NCBI GenBank assembly: GCA_023231165.1
Contig: JALNVY010000068.1
Coordinates: 1-11,075, forward strand
Direction of reading: 5' to 3'
Source: Syntrophales bacterium
GTDB taxonomy: Bacteria > Desulfobacterota > Syntrophia > Syntrophales > UBA8958
Length of the DNA: 11,075 nucleotides
Shown here piece by piece: positions 1 to 6,420 of this stretch; position 1 is the stretch's first letter, and every line of letters starts with the position of its first letter. Position numbers and translations under genes: made by a program. Under the pieces are notes generated by a model, which saw only the letters and a program-made list of their open reading frames with translations, made no database searches and had not been told where the DNA came from.

Positions 1-555
1 CCTGCCGATGACGGGATCAAAGGCCCCTTTTCTCGCCAGTTCATTAAAATCCTTGGCGTAACGTTTGAGGGCCTGATATTTTTCTTCCGGATTGGGGTCA
101 GTCACCCGCTGCTTTCCCCGAATATCCACGAGAATTTTAAAGATGTTGTCTTTTGATATTCCCGCACTGCGCAGAATGCGGACCGCATCGCCGCTCTTTT
201 CCTCGGACATGGCGATGAGGAGATGCTCGGCGCTGATATATTCGTCCTTGAGCCGGGCTGCCTCTGTCGTTGCCTGATCGATAAGCTTGTTCAGGCGGGG
301 ACTAAGATAAGGTTGTCCGGCGCCGGAACCATCTACCTTCGGCAATCGCTCAAGATATGTTTTCAGGGATTCTTCGACTGTCAGCGGGTCGGCGCCTAAC
401 TTTTTCAAAATGGCCCCGGCAATTCCTTCCGGCTGGCGAACTAAAGCCAGCAGCAGATGTTCGATATCGATAACCTGGTGTCCATACGTATTGGCCAAGG
501 TCTGGGCTTCCTGAATTGCCTCTTGGACCTTGATCGTCATCTTATCAAATCTCAT
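1..555 (-). CDS. clpB: ATP-dependent disaggregase ClpB, N-terminal 185 residues (cut by window start)
   Basis: ClpB is a hexameric AAA+ chaperone that, with DnaK, pulls proteins out of aggregates after heat stress in the cytoplasm. The visible part begins MRFDKMTIKVQEAIQEAQ and contains both halves of the Clp N-domain, with the paired signatures IDIEHLLLAL (about residues 29-38) and ISAEHLLIAM (about 105-114). It then runs through the linker into the first ATPase domain, whose leading motif DPVIGR ends exactly at the window edge. The Walker motifs and middle domain lie outside. The start is fixed by a strong GGGAGGA Shine-Dalgarno five bases upstream of the ATG. Only 12 bp separate it from the upstream diadenylate cyclase gene, so the two are almost certainly co-transcribed. 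ClpB is a classic sigma-32 target, and rpoH lies across the divergent control region. The N-domain with this linker distinguishes it from ClpA and ClpX; ClpC is less likely. Confidence 0.95.
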   Translation of the reverse strand, partial: MRFDKMTIKVQEAIQEAQTLANTYGHQVIDIEHLLLALVRQPEGIAGAILKKLGADPLTVEESLKTYLERLPKVDGSGAGQPYLSPRLNKLIDQATTEAARLKDEYISAEHLLIAMSEEKSGDAVRILRSAGISKDNIFKILVDIRGKQRVTDPNPEEKYQALKRYAKDFNELARKGAFDPVIGR

Positions 556-567
556 TTACATCCTCCC

Positions 568-1434
568 TTAATCTATGGGTTTTTCAATGGTGACGAAGAT
601 TTTACCATTCTTGAAAATGCTCACGTTTCCTGTCGATTCGGACAATACAATGGCCGTAGCATTAGTAATACCGGTGATACCCGCAGCGGCGATATGGCGG
701 CTGCCAAGACCCTGAGGGAAATCCTTACTTTCCAGGGCAGCGCTTAAATGACGGCCCGCAGTGACAATTGTTCCGTCTTCCTTGATTACAAAGGCGCCGT
801 CAATGGCGGAGAATTCCTTGAGAGTTTCCTTCAATTCCGGGTTTAGGACATTTCGCTCGGCTTCTGAATAGCCCATGAAGGGGTTGATAATCATTTGCCG
901 TGAGAGCTGGAGAACCCGGTCATGATCCCCGATAATAAAACTGGTGCCAACTTTGCGGCCTTCCCGCCCCTGGGCGGCCAGTTCGATCGATAAGTTGAGA
1001 ATCGCCCCAAAGACCTCCGGATAAACCTTTTCGGTAAGATTCACCAAATGTTCCGAGGTAAGGATTTCAAACTCCTTTTCCACATCGATGACAAAGATGC
1101 TGTCCACATATCCGAACCTGGGAACGCCGCTAAGACAGACGACCTTATCGCCTTTTTTGAAAAGGCCGATAGCTATTCCCTTGGTAATGGCGATCTTGAT
1201 CTGGCCCACGCGGGTAAGATTGACGTTGGGAACATTGAGGGTGATACAGGCGCCTTCAAATCTCTCTGGTATCTGCCCATCTTTTGTCACGAGAATCAGA
1301 TCGAAACCCGGAAGCGTCTCTTTGCAGAGGGGGAGTTCCGAAGCGGCGTCGGCATACATAAGCAGCGCCCGGGCTTCCACTTCCTGTGCGATCCGGCACC
1401 CAAAATCCAGTATGGCTTTCTGTATCGTTGTCAT
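568..1434 (-). CDS. DacZ-like diadenylate cyclase (c-di-AMP synthase)
   Basis: Likely condenses two ATP into cyclic di-AMP. The 288-residue protein has two parts. Residues 1 to about 140 form an alpha/beta domain resembling the pyruvate-kinase-C-like domain of archaeal DacZ enzymes. Residues about 145-285 form a DAC (DisA_N) domain. The DAC part shows GREGRKVGTSFIIGD (156-170), the catalytic DGA motif (212-214, in IDGAFVI), and GSRHIAAAGIT (244-254) at the place of the RHR motif. The third residue there is Ile rather than Arg, as I recall is common in the DacZ branch. There is no DisA DNA-binding domain and no CdaA-type membrane helices. The ATG follows a G-rich GGGGGTAGG ribosome site. The gene opens an operon with clpB, 12 bp downstream, and diverges from rpoH. 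Domain assignment is confident; the c-di-AMP product is inferred from the family. Confidence 0.87.
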   Translation of the reverse strand: MTTIQKAILDFGCRIAQEVEARALLMYADAASELPLCKETLPGFDLILVTKDGQIPERFEGACITLNVPNVNLTRVGQIKIAITKGIAIGLFKKGDKVVCLSGVPRFGYVDSIFVIDVEKEFEILTSEHLVNLTEKVYPEVFGAILNLSIELAAQGREGRKVGTSFIIGDHDRVLQLSRQMIINPFMGYSEAERNVLNPELKETLKEFSAIDGAFVIKEDGTIVTAGRHLSAALESKDFPQGLGSRHIAAAGITGITNATAIVLSESTGNVSIFKNGKIFVTIEKPID

Positions 1435-1467
1435 ATCCTACCCCCATTGCTATTTATATTCCGCCGT

Positions 1468-1496
1468 AAATTAACCACCTTAAGCATTGATGTCAA
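1468..1496 (-). promoter_or_regulatory. Sigma-70-type promoter for the diadenylate cyclase-clpB operon
   Basis: Read on the minus strand, a perfect -35 TTGACA (1491-1496) is followed by a 17-base spacer and TAATTT (1468-1473) as -10. Transcription would start near 1461, giving a leader of about 27 bases. A second AT-rich block, TATAAA (1453-1458), could be an alternative -10 but lacks a good -35. No sigma-32 consensus (CTTGAA with CCCCAT) is found at suitable spacing, which is notable for a clpB operon. Confidence 0.5.
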
Positions 1497-1522
1497 GGCA
1501 TTACCGGCCTGAGAAAAAAACC

Positions 1523-1551
1523 TTGACAGAGGTCCTAAAGCAGACTATAGA
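1523..1551 (+). promoter_or_regulatory. Sigma-70-type promoter for rpoH
   Basis: A perfect -35 TTGACA (1523-1528), a 17-base spacer and -10 TATAGA (1546-1551) point toward rpoH. The predicted start near 1558 leaves a leader of only about 20 bases before the ATG at 1578. The -35 of the divergent cyclase-clpB promoter lies 26 bp away, so the two polymerase sites sit back to back. Confidence 0.6.
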
Positions 1552-1571
1552 ATGTAACCTTATGTAATTAC

Positions 1572-2453
1572 TTGAATATGAGGATTAACCCCTTGAATTT
1601 TCCAGCCCTTACCGGCACTCTTGATCGCTATATTGCAGAAATCAATCAATTCCCTCTCCTTACCCCGGAGGAGGAATTCGCCATTGCCGTCCGTCTGAAG
1701 AAATTTAACGATATGGCGGCGGCGGAAAAACTCATTGTGTCCAACTTGCGCTTTGTTGTCAAGGTTGCCCATGAATATCGTAATTACGGGCTCAAGTTAG
1801 CCGATCTTATTCAGGAAGGGAACATCGGTTTGATGCATGCGGTCAAGAAGTTCGATCCCTACAAAGGTTATCGACTCATTTCCTATGCGGTCTGGTGGAT
1901 CAGGGCGTATATGCAGAATTATATCATTAAAACCTGGAGTCTAGTCAAGATCGGTACAACCCAAGTCCAGCGAAAATTGTTTTTCAAATTGGGGCAGGCC
2001 AAAAAAAAGCTGGAGGCCCTCTCGCAGAAAAATCCAGAATTTGGTGAAATAGCAGCATCCCTCGGTGTCAAATCAGGCGAAATCCAGGAAATGGATTTGC
2101 GGATGACTAACCGGGACGTTTCACTGGATGCCTATATAAACGATGACAGTGGAGCCACGCATATCGACTATCTCACGTATGACGGTGAGAATCAGGAAGC
2201 GGCCCTTATCAAGAAAGAGGAGACGGAGATTGTCTCGAGACATATAGCCGGAGCCTTGTCCAAATTGTCGGAAAAAGAGGAATTTATTATCAAACAACGT
2301 GTAATGGCAGACAATCCCATGACGCTTCAGGAGATCGGCGACCGATACAAAATCACTCGGGAGCGGGCACGGCAGATCGAAAAGCAGGCCTTGAAAAAAC
2401 TTCGCCTGTCCATCCCTTATACAGGCGAAACGCCTCCGCTTCTGGGAAACTGA
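1572..2453 (+). CDS. rpoH: RNA polymerase heat-shock sigma factor sigma-32 (RpoH)
   Basis: Directs RNA polymerase to heat-shock promoters. The 293-residue reading has region 1.2 near residues 17-46 and region 2 with DLIQEGNIGLMHAVKKFDP (78-96) and the YAVWWIRA core (105-112). The RpoH-box hallmark QRKLFFKLG (133-141) separates it from RpoD and RpoS. The C-terminal region 4.2 helix-turn-helix is TLQEIGDRYKITRERARQIE (251-270). Length fits the family (E. coli RpoH is about 284). The start is unsettled. TTG at 1572 gives the longest form and ATG at 1578 is the natural choice, but neither has a Shine-Dalgarno. A TTG at 1593 has GAGG nine bases upstream and would give a protein beginning at LNFPALTG, still complete for region 1.2. 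The gene stands alone, divergent from the cyclase-clpB operon and convergent with dnaB, under its own TTGACA promoter. Confidence 0.95.
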   Translation: MNMRINPLNFPALTGTLDRYIAEINQFPLLTPEEEFAIAVRLKKFNDMAAAEKLIVSNLRFVVKVAHEYRNYGLKLADLIQEGNIGLMHAVKKFDPYKGYRLISYAVWWIRAYMQNYIIKTWSLVKIGTTQVQRKLFFKLGQAKKKLEALSQKNPEFGEIAASLGVKSGEIQEMDLRMTNRDVSLDAYINDDSGATHIDYLTYDGENQEAALIKKEETEIVSRHIAGALSKLSEKEEFIIKQRVMADNPMTLQEIGDRYKITRERARQIEKQALKKLRLSIPYTGETPPLLGN

Positions 2454-2465
2454 CATGCTGCTTTT

Positions 2466-2584
2466 CCGAGTCTAAACAAAAGATGATATCAAGGCGGCGA
2501 GGAAGAGGTGACGCAGGCGTATTGTTCATATGTCGAGGAGCCGATGACTATGCCAACGAAGATATCGCTTTGATTTAGACTTGG
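2466..2584. repeat. Large imperfect inverted repeat with central hairpin, possible dispersed intergenic element
   Basis: The convergent gap between rpoH and dnaB is almost filled by one structure. The left arm (2466-2490) begins CCGAGTCTAAA and ends GATATC. The right arm (2561-2584) begins GATATC and ends TTTAGACTTGG. The arms are complementary over most of about 24 bases. In the middle, GGCGTAT and ATATGTC (about 2517-2535, loop TGTTC) form a seven-pair stem with two G-U pairs if read as plus-strand RNA. The flanks are purine-rich and partly repeat each other (CGAGGA...TGAC on both sides). No T-run typical of a terminator follows either arm. The look is that of a repeated structured intergenic element; I cannot count copies from one window. 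It may also end transcription from both sides. Confidence 0.5.
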
Positions 2585-2586
2585 AA

Positions 2587-3945
2587 TTAGTCTTCCATCC
2601 GGGCAAGATTCTCAAAGGATGTGTATTTTTCAAGAAAGGCCAGTTTCGCCATTCCGATGGGACCATTCCGCTGCTTGGCGATGATGACCTCGGCGATTCC
2701 CTTTTCGGGATTGTCTTCTGCCTTGTTATAAACTTCATCCCGGTAAATAAAGGCGATGACATCGGCGTCCTGTTCGATGGCTCCCGATTCCCGCAGATCT
2801 GCCATCTGGGGGCGTCGATTGGTGCGAACCTCTACCTGTCTGTTGAGCTGGGAGAGGGCGATTACAGGGACATTCAATTCCTTGGCAAGAGCTTTAAGGG
2901 AGCGGCTTATTTCCGAGATTTCCTGTTCCCGGGAATCTTTCCTGCTGCCACTCCTCATCAGCTGCAGATAATCGATAATCACCAGACCGAGACCCTTTTC
3001 CGCTTTAAGGCGCCGCGCTTTGGCCTTCATTTCCAGGACGGTGATTCCCGCAGAGTCATCGATGAATATGGGAGCCTCGGAAAGGCTGCCTGCCGCCGTG
3101 GTCAGCTTTGGCCAGTCCGTCTCTCCGAGAAATCCCTTGCGAATCCTCTGGGAATCGACTTTGGCTAACGAGGCGAGCATGCGCATGGCAATTTGCTCTT
3201 TGGCCATTTCCAGCGAGAAAAGGCATACGGGGATAGATTTTTGCGTGCCTACATACTGGGCGATATTAAGGGCAAAGGCCGTTTTACCCATGCTGGGCCG
3301 ACCGGCAATAATGATCAGGTCGGCGTTTTGCAGTCCCGAGGTCAGATCGTCAACCTTATCAAAGCCGGTGGGAACCCCGGTGACCAGTTCCTTGCGGGCA
3401 TAGAGGTCTTCGATGGTTCGAAAACTGTCCTTGATGATTTCTTTGATTGGGGAGAAATCCCGACGGATCTTGTTTTCCGAGATTTCAAAGATAGCGTGCT
3501 CGGCTTCGTCCAGGACAGTGTCCACATCCGCGCCGGCATCGTAAGTCTTGGTGAGAATCTCTGTAGCCGTGCTGATCAGCCCTCTCAAAATTGCTTTTTC
3601 CTTCACAATTTTGGCATAATAAGCGATATTGGCCGCAGAAGGGACATTGTCCACCAATCCGGCCAGATAGGCGGCGCCGCCTACCCTGTCAAGTTGCTTC
3701 TGGTCCTTGAGAAGACTGCTCAGTGTGATCAGATCAATGGGGTCACTGCGATCCGACAGGTTGAGGATTGCCTCAAAGATCCGGCGATGGGACTCACTGT
3801 AAAAATCCCGGGCCGACAGGAGTTCCAGCACGGCATTGATCCCTTGATTATCAAGGAGAATTCCTCCGAGAATGGATTGTTCCGCCTCCAGGTTCTGGGG
3901 CGGGATACGATGGATGGTTGAATCAATATCCTTTCCGCCCTTCAT
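2587..3945 (-). CDS. dnaB: Replicative DNA helicase DnaB
   Basis: Hexameric 5'-3' helicase that unwinds the chromosome at the replication fork and contacts DnaG primase. The 452-residue protein has the N-terminal primase-contact domain (about 12-115, opening PQNLEAEQSILGGIL), a linker, and a RecA-like ATPase domain from about 185. In that domain Walker A is GRPSMGKT (215-222), the catalytic glutamate is in SLEM (E245), and Walker B is LVIIDYLQL (321-329). SQLNRQVE (365-372) follows, and KQRNGP (424-429) holds the conserved Lys and Arg that reach into the neighbouring ATP site. There is no intein. The ATG has an AGGAAGG ribosome site that overlaps the rplI stop; the genes are four bases apart, so translation may be coupled. 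It is last in the rpsF operon, and this placement behind rplI is common in bacteria. Confidence 0.97.
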   Translation of the reverse strand: MKGGKDIDSTIHRIPPQNLEAEQSILGGILLDNQGINAVLELLSARDFYSESHRRIFEAILNLSDRSDPIDLITLSSLLKDQKQLDRVGGAAYLAGLVDNVPSAANIAYYAKIVKEKAILRGLISTATEILTKTYDAGADVDTVLDEAEHAIFEISENKIRRDFSPIKEIIKDSFRTIEDLYARKELVTGVPTGFDKVDDLTSGLQNADLIIIAGRPSMGKTAFALNIAQYVGTQKSIPVCLFSLEMAKEQIAMRMLASLAKVDSQRIRKGFLGETDWPKLTTAAGSLSEAPIFIDDSAGITVLEMKAKARRLKAEKGLGLVIIDYLQLMRSGSRKDSREQEISEISRSLKALAKELNVPVIALSQLNRQVEVRTNRRPQMADLRESGAIEQDADVIAFIYRDEVYNKAEDNPEKGIAEVIIAKQRNGPIGMAKLAFLEKYTSFENLARMED

Positions 3946-3949
3946 TTAT

Positions 3950-4396
3950 TTAGCCTTCCTGTACAACATGAACTTTAATCTCGGCGGAAAGACCGGCGCC
4001 AAGTTTGATTTTAACCGGAAATTCTCCCAGGGCCTTGATCGGTTCGTCCATCACAATGTCCTTACGATCGACGTCCAAGCCTTGTTCTTTCAGGGCGCTT
4101 TCAATATCTTTAGTGTTCACGGAGCCGAAAAGCTTGTCCTGTTCGCCGACACGCCTCGCAATGACGCAGTTAACGCCGGCGAGTTTATCAAGAAGGAGCT
4201 GGGCGTTATGTTTCTCTTTTTCCGCCTTCTGGAGAATCTTCTTCTTCTCATGTTCCAGGGACTGGATGGTCCTGCTGCTTGCTTCCGCAGCCAACCCTTT
4301 AGGTATCAAATAATTTCTCGCAAAACCGTCAGAAACAATGACAATTTCTCCAATCTTGCCGAGGTCGTCGATATTTTGCTTCAAAATAACTTTCAT
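3950..4396 (-). CDS. rplI: 50S ribosomal protein L9
   Basis: L9 binds 23S rRNA near the base of the L1 stalk and helps keep the reading frame. The 148-residue length matches the family (E. coli 149). The N-terminal domain starts MKVILKQNIDDLGKIGEIV and includes the rRNA-binding stretch GFARNYLIPKGLA (24-36). A long charged helix rich in Lys and Glu (about 42-74) links it to the C-terminal domain, which ends IKVHVVQEG. A TAGGAGA ribosome site lies about seven bases before the ATG. It sits 27 bp after DUF2232 and 4 bp before dnaB in one operon. Confidence 0.97.
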   Translation of the reverse strand: MKVILKQNIDDLGKIGEIVIVSDGFARNYLIPKGLAAEASSRTIQSLEHEKKKILQKAEKEKHNAQLLLDKLAGVNCVIARRVGEQDKLFGSVNTKDIESALKEQGLDVDRKDIVMDEPIKALGEFPVKIKLGAGLSAEIKVHVVQEG

Positions 4397-4423
4397 AATG
4401 GTTCTCCTATATTTTAGCTGGAA

Positions 4424-5401
4424 TTACTGGTTTAGGTCTTTTGTTGGGGTCGGCGTTTTCCGGAAATCGACCCACAGATCGAAAAGACCGGCGGCGATAA
4501 CAAAAAACATCAAGTATTGTTGGATCATAATAAGGAAATAAAATATAAAACGCAAGTAGAACGGCGCTTTTTTCTTTTTAAAGAAAAATTCAATGATCGC
4601 AATCCCTTGGAGAAAATAAATGAAGAGACACAGGATCAGAAAATTCAGGGCCGTAAACTTGATCCATAACAAGGGAACCAGAAGGCTTGCCCCGGAGACA
4701 ATCAATATCCAGACCACATAGTCCGACGCTTTCCACAGGGAAAGGTCGCCAAAATCGAGGCTGGCAGGTTCCGCAACCTTGAACAGTGTTCGGCAAATAA
4801 GGATGTTAACCAGGATAATCACGGACAGGCTGATCAGGGAAAGAGCAGGGAAGGTGTAGGTAAGGATGCGCGCGATTTTGCCCGAATTTTCCTTTATATA
4901 CTGCATCTGTTCCGAGGGAAGGTCGAGTTGTCCATATAACTTGATGTTTTCTTGAACCATACTGGATACATAGACATATATCTGGTCCCAGGGAAGCTTT
5001 CCATAAAGGATGCTGTTATAGATAAGGATAGCGCCGATGATGAAAATACCCGCGAACGCGGTAAGTGAAATCGTCCAGCCTATAGTCAGGCTCTTCTTCA
5101 TGATTTCGGACAAAACCATTCCCAGGGCGCCCAGACTAAATAAAATGGTTATGGACGTCTGAGCAGCAACGGCATACTCCACCGCCCCCACAATCGACAG
5201 GGAAAAGACAAAGACTAAGAAACCTTTAATTCTGCCAAGTTTTGTAAAGAAGAAGCAAATCGGAAGAGGGACCAGAATCAGCATCATGGTGCTGAGGAAA
5301 GGAACCTGGGTAACGGTTAAAAATACGAGGGATGATATGAAAACACCCCTGAAAACCTCAGCAATCAAGAAGCCCCTTCTTCCCGCGTCCACTGGCAACA
5401 T
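4424..5401 (-). CDS. DUF2232 (YybS-like) multi-pass membrane protein
   Basis: An inner-membrane protein of unknown role, 325 residues. Hydrophobic segments lie at about 12-35, 40-55, 60-78, 83-97, 106-127, 181-205, 227-247, 250-270 and 283-308, with short charged loops such as KKSLTIGW and a basic stretch FFFKKKKAPF before the last segment. Both the length and the position between rpsR and rplI match the DUF2232 family, which in several bacterial groups is found inside this ribosomal operon. The function is not established; membrane transport or envelope roles are guesses. The start is uncertain. The ATG at 5401 directly abuts a GAAGGCGG sequence, so TTG (5398) or GTG (5392), a few codons on, would be better spaced. 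The gene is separated from rpsR by 80 bp that contain a possible promoter and a hairpin. Confidence 0.8.
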   Translation of the reverse strand: MLPVDAGRRGFLIAEVFRGVFISSLVFLTVTQVPFLSTMMLILVPLPICFFFTKLGRIKGFLVFVFSLSIVGAVEYAVAAQTSITILFSLGALGMVLSEIMKKSLTIGWTISLTAFAGIFIIGAILIYNSILYGKLPWDQIYVYVSSMVQENIKLYGQLDLPSEQMQYIKENSGKIARILTYTFPALSLISLSVIILVNILICRTLFKVAEPASLDFGDLSLWKASDYVVWILIVSGASLLVPLLWIKFTALNFLILCLFIYFLQGIAIIEFFFKKKKAPFYLRFIFYFLIMIQQYLMFFVIAAGLFDLWVDFRKTPTPTKDLNQ

Positions 5402-5419
5402 CCGCCTTCATTACGATCT

Positions 5420-5459
5420 GACCGGAATGGGGTCCCTTGTGGGTGCGTCCATTCCGGTC
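5420..5459 (-). promoter_or_regulatory. Intercistronic hairpin before the DUF2232 gene
   Basis: Two perfect 11-base arms, GACCGGAATGG and CCATTCCGGTC, enclose an 18-base loop (5431-5448). The loop itself contains CCC-ACAA-GGG, allowing a small inner stem. On the minus-strand transcript the structure ends about 18 bases before the DUF2232 start. No T-run follows, so it is not a standard terminator. It could be an RNA processing site, a stability element for the distal genes, or a translational control element. Confidence 0.5.
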
Positions 5460-5473
5460 GAGAGTCGGGCGTA

Positions 5474-5502
5474 TTTATAGGTCAACCTTCGGATACTGCA
5501 AA
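5474..5502 (-). promoter_or_regulatory. Possible internal promoter for DUF2232-rplI-dnaB
   Basis: On the minus strand TTTGCA (5497-5502) lies 17 bases before TATAAA (5474-5479), overlapping the end of rpsR. The -10 matches five of six consensus bases and the -35 four of six. Transcription would begin near 5467, placing the hairpin at 5420-5459 at the very 5' end of the new transcript. The prediction rests on sequence similarity only. Confidence 0.3.
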
Positions 5503-5745
5503 AGGCAACAGCGCGATGGTTCTGGCCCTTTTTACGGCGAGGGTAAGAGTTCGCTGGTGTTTAGAACAATTTCCGGTGATTCTTCTCGGCATAATCTTGC
5601 CACGTTCGGTGACGAAGTCTCTTAAGGTGTGCGGGTCCTTGTAATCAATTTTCAGATTAGAATCCGTACAGAACCGGCAGAATTTACGGCGATGGAAAAA
5701 TTTTTTCTGGGGCCTTTGCGGCCTTGAGCTTCTTACGGGTGTCAC
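5482..5745 (-). CDS. rpsR: 30S ribosomal protein S18, zinc-binding (C+) form
   Basis: S18 forms a heterodimer with S6 on the platform of the small subunit. The 87-residue protein has the family core IDYKDPHTLRDFVTERGKI (33-51), MPRRITG (52-58) and VKRARTIALLPF (71-82). It keeps Cys23, Cys26, Cys60 and His63 (CRFC and CSKH), the probable zinc ligands of the C+ type of S18, which many bacteria have lost. The N-terminus is longer than in E. coli (75 residues), with a basic stretch rich in Arg, Gln and Pro. The start is GTG at 5745, supported by GGGGAGG eight bases upstream. It follows rpsF by 19 bp. A zinc-free paralogue elsewhere in the genome is possible, since some bacteria carry both forms. 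Confidence 0.96.
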   Translation of the reverse strand: MTPVRSSRPQRPQKKFFHRRKFCRFCTDSNLKIDYKDPHTLRDFVTERGKIMPRRITGNCSKHQRTLTLAVKRARTIALLPFAVSEG

Positions 5746-5764
5746 GTTTTTTACCTCCCCTTGA

Positions 5765-6202
5765 TTATCCTGATGTTTCGGCGGCAGCCGGCGCCACGGA
5801 GTCCTTTTCCTCTTCAGTCTTTTCAGGACTAGCGGACGGGACCATAGCTTCCTCGGGTTTGGTTTCCTTGGCAGGCAAGTTGATTTCCGTTTCCAGGACC
5901 TTCAGATCAACGGCATCTTCCTTCTTGATGGTCATGTACTTGAGAATCTTATCGTCAATCTTGAAGTTTCTTTCCATTTCGTTGACGATATCAGTCTGGC
6001 CGGCGAAATCAAGCAAGATATAGTATCCTCTTAAATGCTTTTTGATTTCGTAGGCCAATTTCCGCTTGCCCCATTTCTCGACCTTGACCAGGATCCCTTT
6101 CCGTCCGGTAATGATGGCGCTGTACCTTTCAATCAAGGCGTGCAGTTCCTCATCAGGTATGTCGGCGGGGGTAATGAAGATGGTTTCGTATCTTCTTGGC
6201 AT
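5765..6202 (-). CDS. rpsF: 30S ribosomal protein S6
   Basis: S6 pairs with S18 on the 30S platform. The 145-residue protein starts MPRRYETIFITP and contains the conserved WGKRKLAYEIKKHLRGYYIL (59-78) and ERNFKIDDKILKYMTIKK. After about residue 110 comes a tail rich in Glu, Pro, Ala and Lys with no expected fold; such tails are common and variable in S6. I chose the ATG at 6202 over an in-frame upstream start at 6247 because AGGAGG lies four bases before it and because homology begins there. It heads the operon rpsF-rpsR-DUF2232-rplI-dnaB. The leader contains a hairpin that may bind the S6:S18 pair. Confidence 0.97.
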   Translation of the reverse strand: MPRRYETIFITPADIPDEELHALIERYSAIITGRKGILVKVEKWGKRKLAYEIKKHLRGYYILLDFAGQTDIVNEMERNFKIDDKILKYMTIKKEDAVDLKVLETEINLPAKETKPEEAMVPSASPEKTEEEKDSVAPAAAETSG

Positions 6203-6224
6203 CTGTCCTCCTCTCGGCTCTAAA

Positions 6225-6245
6225 GTCCAGACTCGGGGTCCGGAC
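6225..6245 (-). promoter_or_regulatory. rpsF leader hairpin, candidate S6:S18 autoregulatory site
   Basis: On the minus-strand transcript GTCCGGAC, loop CCCGA and GTCTGGAC form an eight-pair stem with one G-U pair and a five-base loop. It lies 22 bases before the rpsF ATG, just upstream of the AGGAGG. In bacteria studied, the S6:S18 complex represses rpsF through a leader structure presenting a CCG, imitating its 16S rRNA site. The CCG in this loop and its position fit that scheme, but I have not aligned it with the published consensus. Confidence 0.5.
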
Positions 6246-6280
6246 AAGGAGTCCTGTTAATTTATGTAAAACGAACGCGC

Positions 6281-6309
6281 TTACTACATCAGCTTTCTTT
6301 AGAAATCAA
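6281..6309 (-). promoter_or_regulatory. Weak candidate promoter for the rpsF operon
   Basis: On the minus strand TTGATT (6304-6309) is followed after 17 bases by TAGTAA (6281-6286), giving a leader of about 70 bases that would include the whole hairpin at 6225-6245. The -10 match is poor (three of six), so the true promoter may differ. The rest of the 218-bp divergent gap toward the adenylate cyclase gene is AT-rich, and I find no convincing promoter for that gene (TTGAAA at 6347-6352 has no good -10). Confidence 0.25.
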
Positions 6310-6420
6310 GGATTTTGTGAAAGTAATAAATTTTGAAGGAATCACCTTGAAAATCAAATCATATTCCGGTAAGTCTACAAAGCACTTACAGATCTCTTCC
6401 GCGGTGGGACAGGAGCGGTT

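Noticed and set aside
1439..1450. CCCCCATTG resembling a sigma-32 -10 element
   Set aside because: It reads toward rpoH, but no CTTGAA-like -35 lies 13-17 bases upstream; the C-run is the complement of the cyclase gene's G-rich ribosome site.
1048..1512. Plus-strand frames overlapping the diadenylate cyclase
   Set aside because: Antisense to a gene with a clear DAC domain; composition is that of a shadow frame.
2581..3168. 195-codon plus-strand frame over the 3' part of dnaB
   Set aside because: Shadow of the dnaB coding frame; no domain and no suitable start signal.
3193..3921. 242-codon plus-strand frame across dnaB
   Set aside because: Lies wholly antisense to dnaB, whose motifs are intact; no ribosome site and no recognisable protein features.
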